Translations under genes and position numbers: made by a program
Part shown: positions 1 through 11,623 of the stretch, one piece after another
Layout: every line of letters starts with the position of its first letter
How positions within the stretch are numbered: position 1 is the stretch's first letter
Origin: Nematostella vectensis
Lineage: Eukaryota; Cnidaria; Anthozoa; Actiniaria; Edwardsiidae
Reading direction: 5' to 3'
Length of the DNA stretch: 64,000 bases
Assembly: GCF_932526225.1 (NCBI RefSeq)
Contig: NC_064040.1
Location: forward strand, 3,414,181 to 3,478,180
Notes under the pieces: model-generated
What the model was told of the DNA's origin: nothing
Database searches by the model: none
The model's input: only the letters and a program-made list of their open reading frames with translations

Positions 1-255
1 CCTGCAAAGACACTCAAGCAACTCCCCAGGCAGGCCAAGAAAGAGGGCGATGCTGGGAATTAGAATCTCCTGCAAAGACATTCAAGCAACTCCCCAGGCA
101 GGGCAAGAAAGAGGGCGATGCTGGGAATTAGGATGTCCTGCAAAGACACTCAAACAACTCCCCAGGCAGGGCCAAGAAAGAGGATGCTGGGAATTAGGAT
201 CTCCTGCAAAGACACTCAAGCAAATCCCCAGGCAGGGCAAGAAAGGGTGATGCTG
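1..255. repeat. Minisatellite, ~67-bp unit, about 4 copies
   Basis: Four imperfect tandem copies of a ~67-bp unit, each opening with CCTGCAAAGACA and containing CTCCCCAGGCAGG and ATGCTGGGAATTAGGAT. The array is cut by the left edge of the window, so it may be longer. Short ORFs through it are repeat translations, not genes. Confidence 0.9.
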
Positions 256-579
256 CAAATTGGGATTAATGGTTACCAGGAACAGAATTTTAGATTCCAG
301 AAATGTAAACAGTATTTCTGGAAACCTTAATCTAGAATTATGCACTTGTCAGTTCCAAAGCCAGTAAGAAAAACAAGATGCATACCCTCCTCAAGTCCAG
401 GGGAGAGGCCCTGGAAAAGAGATTTTACTTGGAACCGCTTTGAGTGTCTCTGGGATACTAATGGGGGAGCCAAAATGACCACTGAATGGTTTGAAAACGT
501 GGCTCTGTGTGACTTCCGGTTTTCACTTTGTGGGCTTCCTGTGGTTTTGTGATGATCGCAGGCTCACTCGTACTTCAAA
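256..579 (+). promoter_or_regulatory. Upstream/promoter region of the TTC9-like gene
   Basis: This stretch lies between the minisatellite and the start codon at 580 and carries no gene of its own. An ETS-type motif (ACTTCCGG) sits at 512-519, about 60 bp before the start. The start codon itself lies in AAAATGGCGGC (578-588), which matches the YY1 consensus often found at transcription starts of TATA-less housekeeping genes. No TATA box is seen. The promoter role is inferred from motifs and position. Confidence 0.45.
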
Positions 580-3500
580 ATGGCGGCTGAAGTGACGGAA
601 AACGGGGTTGAAACTTCGGAGGAAAAGGACGACCACAACAAAGAGCTCAACGTAGAAGATAAAATAGATCAAGCCTTTTCTTTAAAAGAGGAAGGCAATG
701 GTTGCTTTAAGCAGAAGAATTATCGGGAAGCTATGAAGAAATACCACCGAGCGATGTTGTATGTGCGCGGGTTGACGGATCAACCGATGCCTTTTTCGTT
801 ATCAGATCGTCCCCTGGTTTCAGAAGAATTAGCGGCAAAAATACTTGAACTTGAACTCAGCTGCTATAATAATCTTGCAGGTATGAGCTTTCATCTAATG
901 TCAGTTTTCGTCTTTTTATAAAAGTTGTGTTAGCCGACCTTAACTAAGTCTCCTATTGATGTTCATTTGCTTAGTTATCTGACAGTGCTTTGGTAAGGTA
1001 GGGGTATCTATTATCGGACACTCGAAAAAAATCGTAAGTATCTCAAACAATAGAAAAACACGCCGAAAAATGACCCATCGGGCCGAAGAAACAACATTCA
1101 GAAAACATGTATTCCGAAGCTTTTTACGAGAGTTTATTGTTCTGCAAAACTAGAAATAATTTTCTCTCACACACCGCAAAATGTAGTCCAGACCTGGGAC
1201 ACTCTTTGCGCTCGACATCTTGGCTCGCGTGAAAGAGGGTCCAGTATTTATTGCATGCGCATGCGCTAAAATACACCTCATATATGCGGTGTGGCCTGGT
1301 TGCTTAGTTCAAGATGGCTGCGAAAGGTACGAGCGAGGGTTTATTTCAGAAATAATAGGCCGATTTTGGTCGTGGGTAAATACTTGATTGTCAATCCTTT
1401 TTAAGAACAGGACAGATGATAATTAGAGTCTGGAAAATATATCAATCAAAGAGCTTTTCCGTTTTCGTTATTTTTACGCGCGCGCTTTAGGCAATAGCGT
1501 CATTTCAAACGGGCGCGCGCTTTTTTGGAATTTGATTTTCAATCATATTTTATCGCGTTTATATAGAAAACAAATCCCAAGCAGTTTGCTGATATTCCTT
1601 CACATGTACAAAACATTCTTTTCAACTTAGCCATGATCGATTTTCAAAGCTCTGCGCTTGACAAGGTCTAGTGGGAATCGACCCTCCTTAGGCACGTCCG
1701 TTATTGCGGGCGCTCGTATTTCAACTTTTGCCATGAAGATCGCTGATTGGAACATGTTCGCGCATGCGCATGCAATAAATGCTGGACCCTCTTTCACGCG
1801 AGCCACAATGTCGCGCGCAAAGAGAGTCCCAGGTCTGGACTATGCAAAATGGTGATTGAAATTCCTCTTTGACTTGAATACGCTAGGACTAAAAGTAGCT
1901 GTAAAAATGTCCAAGATTTTTCAACCTTGATAATAGTCGCTCGACGAATCCGCCATTTTGTTGTTGATCTCCTATAGTACTTTTTGGCCTCTGTTTCCAT
2001 AGACACTTGACGTAAATTTGATCGATCAATGAGCAAACGTGCATTTCACCATGCAGTTTGTCACGTGCACGATGCATGTGTTTTGAATCGCTTGCTACGG
2101 AGAAGAAAGAGTCTCAAACTAAAATCTATTGTGAGTTTTGCAAAGTACATATGTTGTCAACAATTATTGTCTGCTGTATTTTAATGAAAATGAAGCATGA
2201 TTTTCCCGTTGTTTTTTTAGCAAAAAATCTGCTGTCCGATAATAGGGCTAGAGTGTCCGATAATAGGGCTAGATATCCGATAATAGGCCTTCTCAACTCA
2301 TTTTATGAATGATTGTTTTCTCCTAAATTCAACCATTGAATTATTGTTAAATTGGTTGAATTATTATGTTTAATAGTCAGAACATAGTTCATAGAACATA
2401 GAACATAGTTAGAACTCAATTGTGTTTTGTACGCGAGATATTTTAACGTAAATCTAAAGTGTCCAATAATAGGTACCATTCCCTTTTATTTTTTTCCTTT
2501 TGTTCACTTCATTGGGAGCATTATCAATACTAACATTTGATGTCTCTTTGCCCTAAGCGTGTCATTTTGAGACAGGTCGATGGCCAAAAGTAGTAGACTA
2601 CTGCAAAAAGGTACGCTTGAATAAATTATCTGATAAAATCCACATCTATAAAATTCATGTTTAAATTGAGTAATCCTTGTGATAAGCCAATTGGATCCCT
2701 ATAATGCCCCATACAGGAAAATATTACATAGCTACATCTACATACGGAGGGCCTTGCAAAATGTAAACACCTTCAATAAAACAGACTGGGGTTATCGTTG
2801 GCAAAATCGATTATAACCCTAAGGGATGGGACATTGGGAGTGGTCAACAGAAATTCTTACCCCTAAAAGATAGCTTATTGGGTTTGGTTGAAGGAATTTT
2901 TAACCCTAAGAGATAGCAGAATCAGAAAAAAAATTAAACATCCCCTTAGAGGCAAAAATCAAAGCAGCAATGCCAAAATCACAAAAACACTTACTGAACA
3001 TACAAATAAGTAATAAATTACACTAACTTAAGTGGATTCTAGAGTGGTTATAGGTAAGTTTTTCCACTCTTACCATCTTACAATAAAATGAATTCCTAAT
3101 GCCTCTGTGTTTGGGCTGAGTTCGATAAATTTGTTTACATGATATCCTCTAAGTTCGCGTTAACGTTTATTAATATAAGGAGGGTGTCACCATGGGCAGC
3201 CTTATAAAATATCGTTAGGTCAGCATTTCTCCTTACTTGGTGAAGTGAGGGCCATTCAAGTTCACTTAGCATCTCAGTCATTGTACCTGGAGCGAGCATT
3301 TTTTTTACAAAATGTGCAGATCTGCATTAAACACACTCAATTTGTTTTACGTTTCTTGTTGAGCAGAGGGTCTCACACGCAATTTTCATATTCCAAATGA
3401 GGGCGGACAAGTGATTTGTAAGAGCACTCTTTGATGGATGAGAAATGATTTAAATTGTCAAAAATGGCAGAGCTCTGCAGAAGGCGTCCATCCCAGCAAA

Positions 3501-6500
3501 AATGGGGTTACCCATCAGGCAAGACATTAAGAAAAAAAAATTAATAAAAATATATTTAACTATACCAACTTTTACTGTTTGCATTAGCTCTCCTATTCTA
3601 AAAGGAAAAAATAAGCTATGACATGACAAAGGGTAGACCAATCAAATGAGTTTCTATACTTCTAAATACTTTATTTAAGGCCTCTCACGGGTAATTGCCA
3701 AGGCCCTCTCTGACTTACCTCAGCCTTGGTTCACCAATCACAGTAATTCAAGCTCAGATATAGGGGATTTGGGAAGTATAGTTACTAGTATAGTTACAAG
3801 GCTGAATTACCTCATCCTCGTTCCACAATCACAGTAATTCAAGCCCAGGTATAGGGGATTTGGGAAGTATAGTTACTAGTATAGTTACAAGGCTGACTTA
3901 CCTCATCCTCGTTTCACAAATCACGGTAATTCAAGCCCAGGTATAGGGGATTTGGGAAGTATAGTTACTAGTATAGTTACAAGGCTGACTTACCTCAGCC
4001 TTGGTTCACTAATCACGGTAATTCAAGCCCAGGTATAGGGGATTTGGGAAGTATAGTTACTAGTATAGTTACAAGGCTGACTTACCTCAGCCTTGGTTCA
4101 CTAATCACAGTAATTCATGCCCAGATATAGAGGATTTGGGAAGTATAGTTACTAGTATAGTTACAACGCTGACTTACCTCAGTCTTGTTTCACCAATCAC
4201 AATAATTCAACTCAGATATAGGGGATTTGGGAAGTATAGTTACTAGTATAGTTACAACGCTGACTTATCTCAGCCTTGGTTCACCAATCACAGTAATTCA
4301 AGCCCAGATATAGAGGATTTGGGAAGTATAGTTACTAGTATAGTTACAAGGCTGACTTACCTCAGCCTTGGTTCACCAATCACAGTAATTCAAGCCCAGA
4401 TATAGAGGATTTGGGAAGTATAGTTACTAGTATAGTTACAAGGCTGACTTACCTCAGTCTTGTTTCACCAATCACAGTAATTCAAGCCCAGGTATAGGGG
4501 ATTTGGGAAGTATAGTTACTAGTATAGTTACAAGGCTGACTTACCTCAGTCTTGTTTCACCAATCACGGTAATTCAAGCCCAGATATAGGGGATTTGAGA
4601 AGTATAGTTACTAGTATAGTTGCAAGGCTGACTTACCTCAGTCTTGTTTCACCAATCACAGTAATTCAACTAAGATATAAGGGATTTTGGAAGTGTAGTT
4701 ACTAGTATAGTTACAACGCTGACTTACCTCATCCTCGTTTCACCAATCACAGTAATTCAAGCTCAGATATAGGGGATTTGGGAAGTATAGTTACTGGTGT
4801 GGTTACAAGGCTGACTTACCTTAGCCTTGGTTCACCAATCACAGTAATTCAAGCCCAGGTATAGGGGATTTGGGAAGTATAGTTACAAGGCTGACTTACC
4901 TCATCCTTGTTTCACCAATCACGGTAATTCAAGCCCAGGTATAGGGGATTTGGGAAGTATAGCTACAAGGCTGACTTACCTCAGCCTTGGTTCACCAATC
5001 ACAGTAATTCAAGCTCAGATATAGGGGATTTGGGAAGTATAGTTACTGGTGTGGTTACAAGGCTGACTTAACTTAGCCTCGTTTCACCAATCACGGTAAT
5101 TCAAGCCCAGGTATAGGGGATTTGGGAAGTATAGTTACAATGCTGACTTACCTCAGCCTTGGTTCACCAATCACGGTAATTCAAGCCCAGATATAGAGGA
5201 TTTGGGAAGTATAGTTACTAGTATAGTTACAAGGCTGACTTACCTCAGTCTTGTTTCACCAATCGCAGTAATTCAAGCCCAGGTATAGGGGATTTGGGAA
5301 GTATAGTTACTAGTATAGTTACAAGGCTGACTTACCTCAGTCTTGTTTCACCAATCGCAGTAATTCAAGCCCAGGTATAGGGGATTTGGGAAGTATAGTT
5401 ACTAGTATAGTTACAAGGCTGACTTACCTCAGTCTTGTTTCACCAATCACAGTAATTCAAGCCCAGGTATAGGGGATTTGGGAAGTATAGTTACTAGTAT
5501 AGTTACAATGCTGACTTACCTCAGCCTTGGTTCACCAATCACAGTAATTCAAGCCCAGGTATAGGGGATTTGGGAAGTATAGTTACTAGTATAGTTACAA
5601 GGCTGACTTACCTCAGCCTTGGTTCACCAATCACAGTAATTCAAGCCCAGATATAGAGGATTTGGGAAGTATAGTTACTAGTATAGTTACAAGGCTGACT
5701 TACCTCAGTCTTGTTTCACCAATCACAGTAATTCAAGCCCAGGTATAGGGGATTTGGGAAGTATAGTTACTAGTATAGTTACAAGGCTGACTTACCTCAG
5801 TCTTGTTTCACCAATCACGGTAATTCAAGCCCAGATATAGGGGATTTGAGAAGTATAGTTACTAGTATAGTTGCAAGGCTGACTTACCTCAGTCTTGTTT
5901 CACCAATCACAGTAATTCAACTAAGATATAAGGGATTTTGGAAGTGTAGTTACTAGTATAGTTACAACGCTGACTTACCTCATCCTCGTTTCACCAATCA
6001 CAGTAATTCAAGCTCAGATATAGGGGATTTGGGAAGTATAGTTACTGGTGTGGTTACAAGGCTGACTTACCTTAGCCTCGTTTCACCAATCACAGTAATT
6101 CAAGCCCAGGTATAGGGGATTTGGGAAGTATAGTTACAAGGCTGACTTACCTCATCCTCGTTTCACCAATCACGGTAATTCAAGCCCAGGTATAGGGGAT
6201 TTGGGAAGTATAGCTACAAGGCTGACTTACCTCAGCCTTGGTTCACCAATCACAGTAATTCGAGCCCAGGTATAGGGGATTTGGGAAGTATAGTTACTAG
6301 TATAGTTACAACGCTGACTTACCTCAGCCTTGGTTCACCAATCACAGTAATTCAAGCCCAGGTATAGGGGATTTGGGAAGTATAGTTACTAGTATAGTTA
6401 CAATGCTGACTTACCTCAGCCTTGGTTCACCAATCACGGTAATTCAAGCCCAGATATAGAGGATTTGGGAAGTATAGTTACTAGTATAGTTACAAGGCTG

Positions 6501-9500
6501 ACTTACCTCAGTCTTGTTTCACCAATCGCAGTAATTCAAGCCCAGGTATAGGGGATTTGGGAAGTATAGTTACTAGTATAGTTACAAGGCTGACTTACCT
6601 CAGTCTTGTTTCACCAATCACAGTAATTCAAGCCCAGGTATAGGGGATTTGGGAAGTATAGTTACTAGTATAGTTACAACGCTGACTTACCTCAGCCTTG
6701 GTTCACCAATCACAGTAATTCAAGCCCAGGTATAGGGGATTTGGGAAGTATAGTTACTAGTATAGTTACAACGCTGACTTACCTCAGCCTTGGTTCACCA
6801 ATCACGGTAATTCAAGCCCAGATATAGGGGATTTGGGAAGTATAGTTACTAGTATAGTTACAAGGCTGACTTACCTCAGTCTTGTTTCACCAATCACAGT
6901 AATTCAACTCGGATATAGGGGATTTGGGAAGTATAGTTACTAGTATAGTTACAACGCTGACTTACCTCAGCCTTGGTTCACCAATCACAGTAATTCAAGC
7001 CCAGGTATAGGGGATTTGGGAAGTATAGTTACTAGTATAGTTACAAGGCTGACTTACCTCAGTCTTGTTTCACCAATCACAGTAATTCAACTCAGATATA
7101 AGGGATTTTGGAAGTATAGTTACTAGTATAGTTACAAGGCTGGCTTACCTCAGCCTTGGTTCACCAATCACAGTAATTCAAGCTCAGATATAGGGGATTT
7201 TGGAAGTATAGTTACTAGTATAGTTACAAGACTGACTTACCTTAGCCATATTTCACCAATCACAGTAATTCAAGCCCAGATATAGGGGTTTTGGGAAGTA
7301 TAGTTACTAGTATAGTTACAAGGCTGACTTACCTCAGCCTTGTTTCACCAATCACGGTAATTCAAGCTCAGATATAGGGGATTTGGGAAGTATAGTTACT
7401 AGTATAGTTACAAGGCTGACTTACCTCATCCTCGTTTCACCAATCACGGTAATTCAAGCCCAGGTATAGGGGATTTGGGAAGTATAGTTACAAGGCTGAC
7501 TTACCTCAGCCTTGGTTCACCAATCACAGTAATTCAAGCTCAGATATAGGGGATTTGGGAAGTATAGTTACTAGTATAGTTACAACGCTGACTTACCTCA
7601 TCCTCGCTTCACCAATCACAGTAATTCAAGCTCAGATATAGGGGATTTGGGAAGTATAGTTACTGGTGTGGTTACAAGGCTGACTTAACTTAGCCTCGTT
7701 TCACCAATCACGGTAATTCAAGCCCAGGTATAGGGGATTTGGGAAGTATAGTTACAAGGCTGACTTACCTCAGCCTTGGTTCACCAATCACAGTAATTCA
7801 AGCCCAGATATAGGGGATTTGGGAAGTATAGTTACTAGTATAGTTACAAGGCTGACTTACCTCATCCTCGTTTCACCAATCATGGTAATTCAAGCCCAGG
7901 TATAGGGGATTTGGGAAGTATAGTTACAAGGCTGACTTACCTCAGCCTTGGTTCACCAATCACAGTAATTCAAGCCCAGATATAGGGGATTTGGGAAGTA
8001 TAGTTACTAGTATAGTTACAACGCTGACTTACCTCAGCCTTGGTTCACCAATCACAGTAATTCAAGCCCAGATATAGGGGATTTGGGAAGTATAGTTACT
8101 AGTATAGTTACAAGGCTGACTTACCTCAGCCTTGTTTCGACAATCACGGTAATTCAAGCTCAGATTTAAGTGATTTTGGAAGTATAGTTGATGCTTGAGA
8201 AAAAAATCTTACAAATTTCAGGAGAACACAACCTTCGAAATTGTAGAAATTCTCCCAAATTACAAAAGAACGAGCTTCGAACTGTAAAACATCTTCCAAA
8301 TTTGAAGGAGACTGTCTTGAGTGTTCCCTTGAGACAAGATACAGTAAGTTTATGAACATTATTGGCAAAAGCAAGATCTTTTTGCCTTCCCTCATTGTAA
8401 AAAAAATCCCTATAAACATCTGTTTGCTAGTGTAGGTTTTTGCCAAGCCAGGTTACTTTTTGTGGTACACAAGTCAAAGGGATAGAGCATGTTTTCCGTG
8501 CGATATCAGACGTACATCTTCTGTAATATCTGTAAAAAATATAATTCGTCACTTGCAATTTAATACACAGCCATTCCTGATGAAGTCTTGACAAACTGAA
8601 ATGAAACTGCTATTATTTTTTATCAATGAAATGGTTGACTCTCAGCCAGCTTATTTTCGAACTGAATTTTAATCAGTCTCTTTTTAATAAGTTTTGTGAA
8701 AAGTGAGCCATCTTGTATGAAATAACCGATTTTCTATTTTAAGAGGATGATTTATTTTTGTGAAATATCATGACCAGCCCTAGGATTCAAGTATGAGGAA
8801 ATTCTATTATCTACATTGTCATCACAATGGCTAACACAACTTGTTTAATATGTTGCAGGTTCTAGCACATCAGCCGGAAAATGCCAAGGCATTGTACAGA
8901 AGAGGGACAGCATATATCAACTTGAAGGATTTAGATCGAGCTCAAGAGGACCTTAGCAAGGCCACAAATCTTCAACCTAATGGTAGGTTATTTGAATACT
9001 TGTTATATTCAAGGACATGCATACTTGCTAACCTTGAAAACTCAAAATCCAGAAGATTGTGCCTCAATACAATAGCTATATAATAAATTCTTAAAGAATT
9101 TTCTCGGGAGATTACAGTGTATAGAAATTGAAAACGGGGAGAGTTGGCAGGCATGGACATGCCTTGAAAGAGCATTGAGAATGGTGTCACATGAATAAAT
9201 TTCTAAAAGTAACAAGGCTGCCTTCCAGCTTCTTGCCACTGTACATACTGTACACCACTCACATCTGTACTCTACCCCCCCCCCCCCAAATGGTAACAAT
9301 AGTTACAGTCCAAGAAAAAAAGCTTTTAAACACAAAATAAACTGAAGCATACTATAGCTTGGAAATGGTAGTGGCATTCAAGGCGGGTATTGTACTTATG
9401 AAAAATCACTCTTTCTTGTATTATGTCAGATGCAAAAATCAAGAGATCACAGGTGCTACTAGTCAAAGAGCTGAAGAAGTCAACAGAGAAAGAAAAACGG

Positions 9501-9536
9501 ACATATGAAGCAATGTTCTCAAACATCTCTATTTAG
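580..9536 (+). CDS. TTC9-like: TTC9-family tetratricopeptide repeat protein, 4 exons
   Basis: Exons: 580-880, 2558-2610, 8859-8982, 9430-9536. They join in phase (1, 0, 1) into a 194-residue protein ending in TAG at 9534-9536; all three introns are GT-AG. The first TPR helix pair is at about residues 30-58 (EEGNGCFKQKNYREAMKKYH). A loop then leads to CYNNLAAC, a hallmark of TTC9 and FKBP-type TPR proteins. The 53-nt second exon supplies the residues after NNLA, and exon 3 holds the most typical TPR (NAKALYRRGTAYINL). The C-terminus KRTYEAMFSNISI resembles the KEKQLYLGMF end of vertebrate TTC9C. Human TTC9 proteins are about 170-220 residues, so the length fits. TPR proteins of this group are cytosolic adaptors; their partners are not well established. 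The assignment to TTC9 is strong. Which vertebrate paralogue it equals (A, B or C) is not decided. Confidence 0.88.
1003..2477. mobile_element. Palindromic DNA-transposon remnant in intron 1 of the TTC9-like gene
   Basis: The left end reads GGTATCTATTATCGGACACT (1003-1022). Its reverse complement recurs, with two differences, at 2458-2477 (AGTGTCCAATAATAGGTACC). Internal copies of the TGTCCGATAATAG motif occur at about 2235-2288. A second, longer inverted repeat lies inside: 1176-1267 pairs with 1760-1851 at high identity over ~90 bp. No transposase ORF is visible. The element fills most of intron 1 and ends only 80 bp before the 53-nt exon. Confidence 0.7.
1176..1851. repeat. Inner inverted repeat, ~92-bp arms
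   Basis: Arms at 1176-1267 and 1760-1851 are reverse complements over about 90 bp, including GTCCAGACCTGGGA, GGCTCGCGTGAAAGAGGGTC and TTATTGCATGCGCATGCG. The spacer is ~490 bp. This could be a separate element nested in the outer one, or part of a multi-inverted-repeat element. Confidence 0.8.
2611..3708. other. Intronic sequence before the satellite
   Basis: This is the start of the third intron region of the TTC9-like gene (donor GT at 2611). It is AT-rich. It contains loosely repeated phrases such as 'aaccctaag(a/g)gat' at about 2815-2910 and no supportable ORF. Confidence 0.5.
3709..8190. repeat. Satellite array, ~92-bp unit (~80-bp variant), about 49 copies, intronic
   Basis: About 4.5 kb of head-to-tail copies. 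The consensus runs CTGACTTACCTCAGCCTTGG, TTCACCAATCACAGTAATTC, AAGCCCAGGTATAGGGGATT, TGGGAAGTATAGTTAC, TAGTATAGTTACAAGG. A shorter class lacks the ~12 bp of the doubled 'gttactagtata' segment. Units differ by a few substitutions, and variants such as 'ctggtgtggttac', 'aattcaactaagatataag' and 'ttaacttagcc' mark sub-blocks. The whole array lies inside the intron between exon 2 and exon 3 of the TTC9-like gene. Confidence 0.97.
8191..8858. other. Intronic sequence after the satellite
   Basis: Unique, AT-rich intron DNA ending in the acceptor TGTTGCAG at 8851-8858. An open frame on the minus strand at 8144-8446 has no recognisable protein signature. Confidence 0.5.
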
Positions 9537-10803
9537 CAAGTAAAAAAAGTGAGCCAGTTCATGTGTACCGATCCTTTATAAATAATACTTTATAAAAATA
9601 CTATCAATTGAAGCTGTGCTGTGTATTTGTGGTGTTATTATATGTTATACCACGTCACAGGGGAATTACGTGATTTTAATTTAAAAGTTTCACTGCAAAC
9701 TTAAACAAGAAACATGTGTATACTGTTTTTTTAAAGATGTTTTGAGAAAACTTGCCATCGCATTTTGATTTTGAAAAAAATAGAATAAGTGGCGCCCTTA
9801 GAAAAGCGCCGCACAGTTACCGCATAATTTCTTTGCTTTTTAAGGGTTATTGTATTGTGATGTTTGTCTTGGCATATCCAGTACAAAGTTGTTATTGAGA
9901 CGTGCACTTTCAATTTCATAGAATGATCAACTAACACGGCCGCTTTAGTTGACAGTTAGATCCAAGGTGGACACTAATGCTTGAGTACCACTCAGCAAAC
10001 TTCATCTACACCCTTTTTCTTATAACAAAAGGTTAAAATTTTCAGGCTGAAAATGTTCTTTAGGGTGTATTTTAATTTCAGTGAACATAATGTATAAAAC
10101 TTAATAAAGTGTTAGAATTACACAAGTGATCGATAGGTTATCATGAACATTTTAGAACGCATCACACTAACAAAACAATATTTTGATCCAAGCCTCGGTC
10201 TAATCATAGAATTTGGTGAGATCTCAGGCTGGCATTTTTTTTAATACGGTTCTTATGGAAAGAGTGTAATCCTCTTTTTTCCAAAAAGCAGAACAAAACA
10301 ACTGAGAAACCGCTTTGCTGTAATGTATTGCCTTTTTAACGTCACTTTGGCGGGAAAAAAGATAATCCATTCTAGCATCGGAAGTATAACGGAGAAAAAG
10401 TTTAGATGTTGCTATTGTTGCCAAATGATATTTCACCTCTATATTTTATTTTTTTTTCCTGCTGCATGAAATGCAATATTTTAAGGCTTTTTCTTTTCTC
10501 ATTGATCACGTAGAAAGTGCTTGATATTGTGCTTAATTCTCTAAGTTCTATGCCGTTTCAATTTCGAGAAAATGCAGCTTAGGATTATTACTTTAAAAGT
10601 GGAAACATTGTCATGTCAAGAACTAGCAAGTAACATGGCAGACAGTTCACTCCCGATGGTAACTCGATCCTGCGGTAAATCGAAAATCTTACTTGAACCA
10701 AAATTAAATTTCCTCTCTCAGATTTTATTTACACATTACTGCTTTTCTACCCCATGTTACTCCTACGACAACTCAAGGCTAGAGTAGGAGAATAGGTTGG
10801 GTT
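9537..10803. other. 3' flank of the TTC9-like gene, non-coding
   Basis: No gene is seen. An AATAAA at 10103-10108 is one possible polyadenylation signal. The segment at about 10190-10270 (TTTGGTGAGATCTCAGGCTG) recurs in diverged form near 22750-22810, so part of this region is an old dispersed repeat. Confidence 0.4.
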
Positions 10804-11085
10804 GGCTTATCTCTGAGAAAATTCCCCCTGTGGGAGGTATTGGTGTTTTCTGTAATAACATGTTATACAGTTAAATACCGGGTATATATAGCTTTACCTC
10901 GCTTATCTCTTAGAAAATTCCCCCTGTGGGAGGTATTGGTGTTTTCTGTAATAACATATTATACAGTTAAATACCGGATATATATAGCTTTACCTCGCTT
11001 ATCTCTGAGAAAATTCCCCCTGTGGGAGGTATTGATGTTTTCTGTAAAACATATTATGCAGTTAAATACCGTGTATATACACTAC
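10804..11085 (+). repeat. Tandem triplication, ~97-bp unit
   Basis: Three copies begin at about 10804, 10900 and 10998. Each runs from GCTTATCTCT(G/T)AGAAAATTCC through CCCTGTGGGAGGTATTG to TTAAATACCGG and TATATATAGCTTTACCTC; the third is truncated and more diverged. The 113-residue open frame across it (10840-11181) is a repeat translation. Confidence 0.92.
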
Positions 11086-11489
11086 TTTTTAGCATCTACG
11101 ATTTTTCAAAGTGCTAACCAGTATCCAAAACGGGAAGAAGAGATATTGAAAGAAAAAAATGCTCCCTCGCTATTTCTATAGAGAAAAACAACAGCCTTCT
11201 CTAAAAAGCCTCCCTCTTCGAGACTATAAAATATACCTCCTGGGGCGAGTATGAAGTGTTTGTATTTGGTACACAGTCGGCACCTTTCAAAGGGAAAAAT
11301 CTACCATAAATTTATTATTTACTTTTGATTTTCCGATAACTCAAAATCCTGATAACGGTATGCTTTGAGAAAGTACAAACAAGCTATAGAAGAACTAGGT
11401 GGTCTGCGTAGGCGGGGTTGAGATCAGAGAAACAAATCATACATGGTGGAATTGCATGTTTTACGCCTCTGTGACAAAAAGAGTAGGGG
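11086..11489. other. Non-coding spacer
   Basis: AT-rich sequence with no supportable gene or clear repeat. Confidence 0.4.
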
Positions 11490-11612
11490 GAGGGGTGGAG
11501 AATGCGCAGTCATAGGTATCACACGGAAAAAAGCATCGTGTATGAAGATTCCTTAATAAGAAATGACCAACTTTTTGGCCCCAAGGGGGCGGGAGCGCAC
11601 ACCCTGTTTACG
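11490..11612. repeat. Dispersed repeat, copy 1 (copy 2 at about 37530-37645)
   Basis: The stretch from ATTCCTTAATAAGAAATG through CTTTTTGGCC to AAGGGGG, CGCGCACAC-like sequence and TGTTTACGCG recurs in the same order and orientation at 37575-37645. It has no coding signature and is probably a fragment of an interspersed element. Confidence 0.7.
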
Positions 11613-11623
11613 CGTCAGTTATG

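Noticed and set aside
1314-1327. ATGGCTGCGAAAG followed by GTACGAG, looking like a tiny first coding exon
   Set aside because: It lies inside the palindromic element of intron 1 and no matching acceptor or downstream frame was found.
10840-11181. 113-codon ORF with repeated YIALPRLSLRKFPLWEVL
   Set aside because: It is a read-through of the 97-bp triplication.
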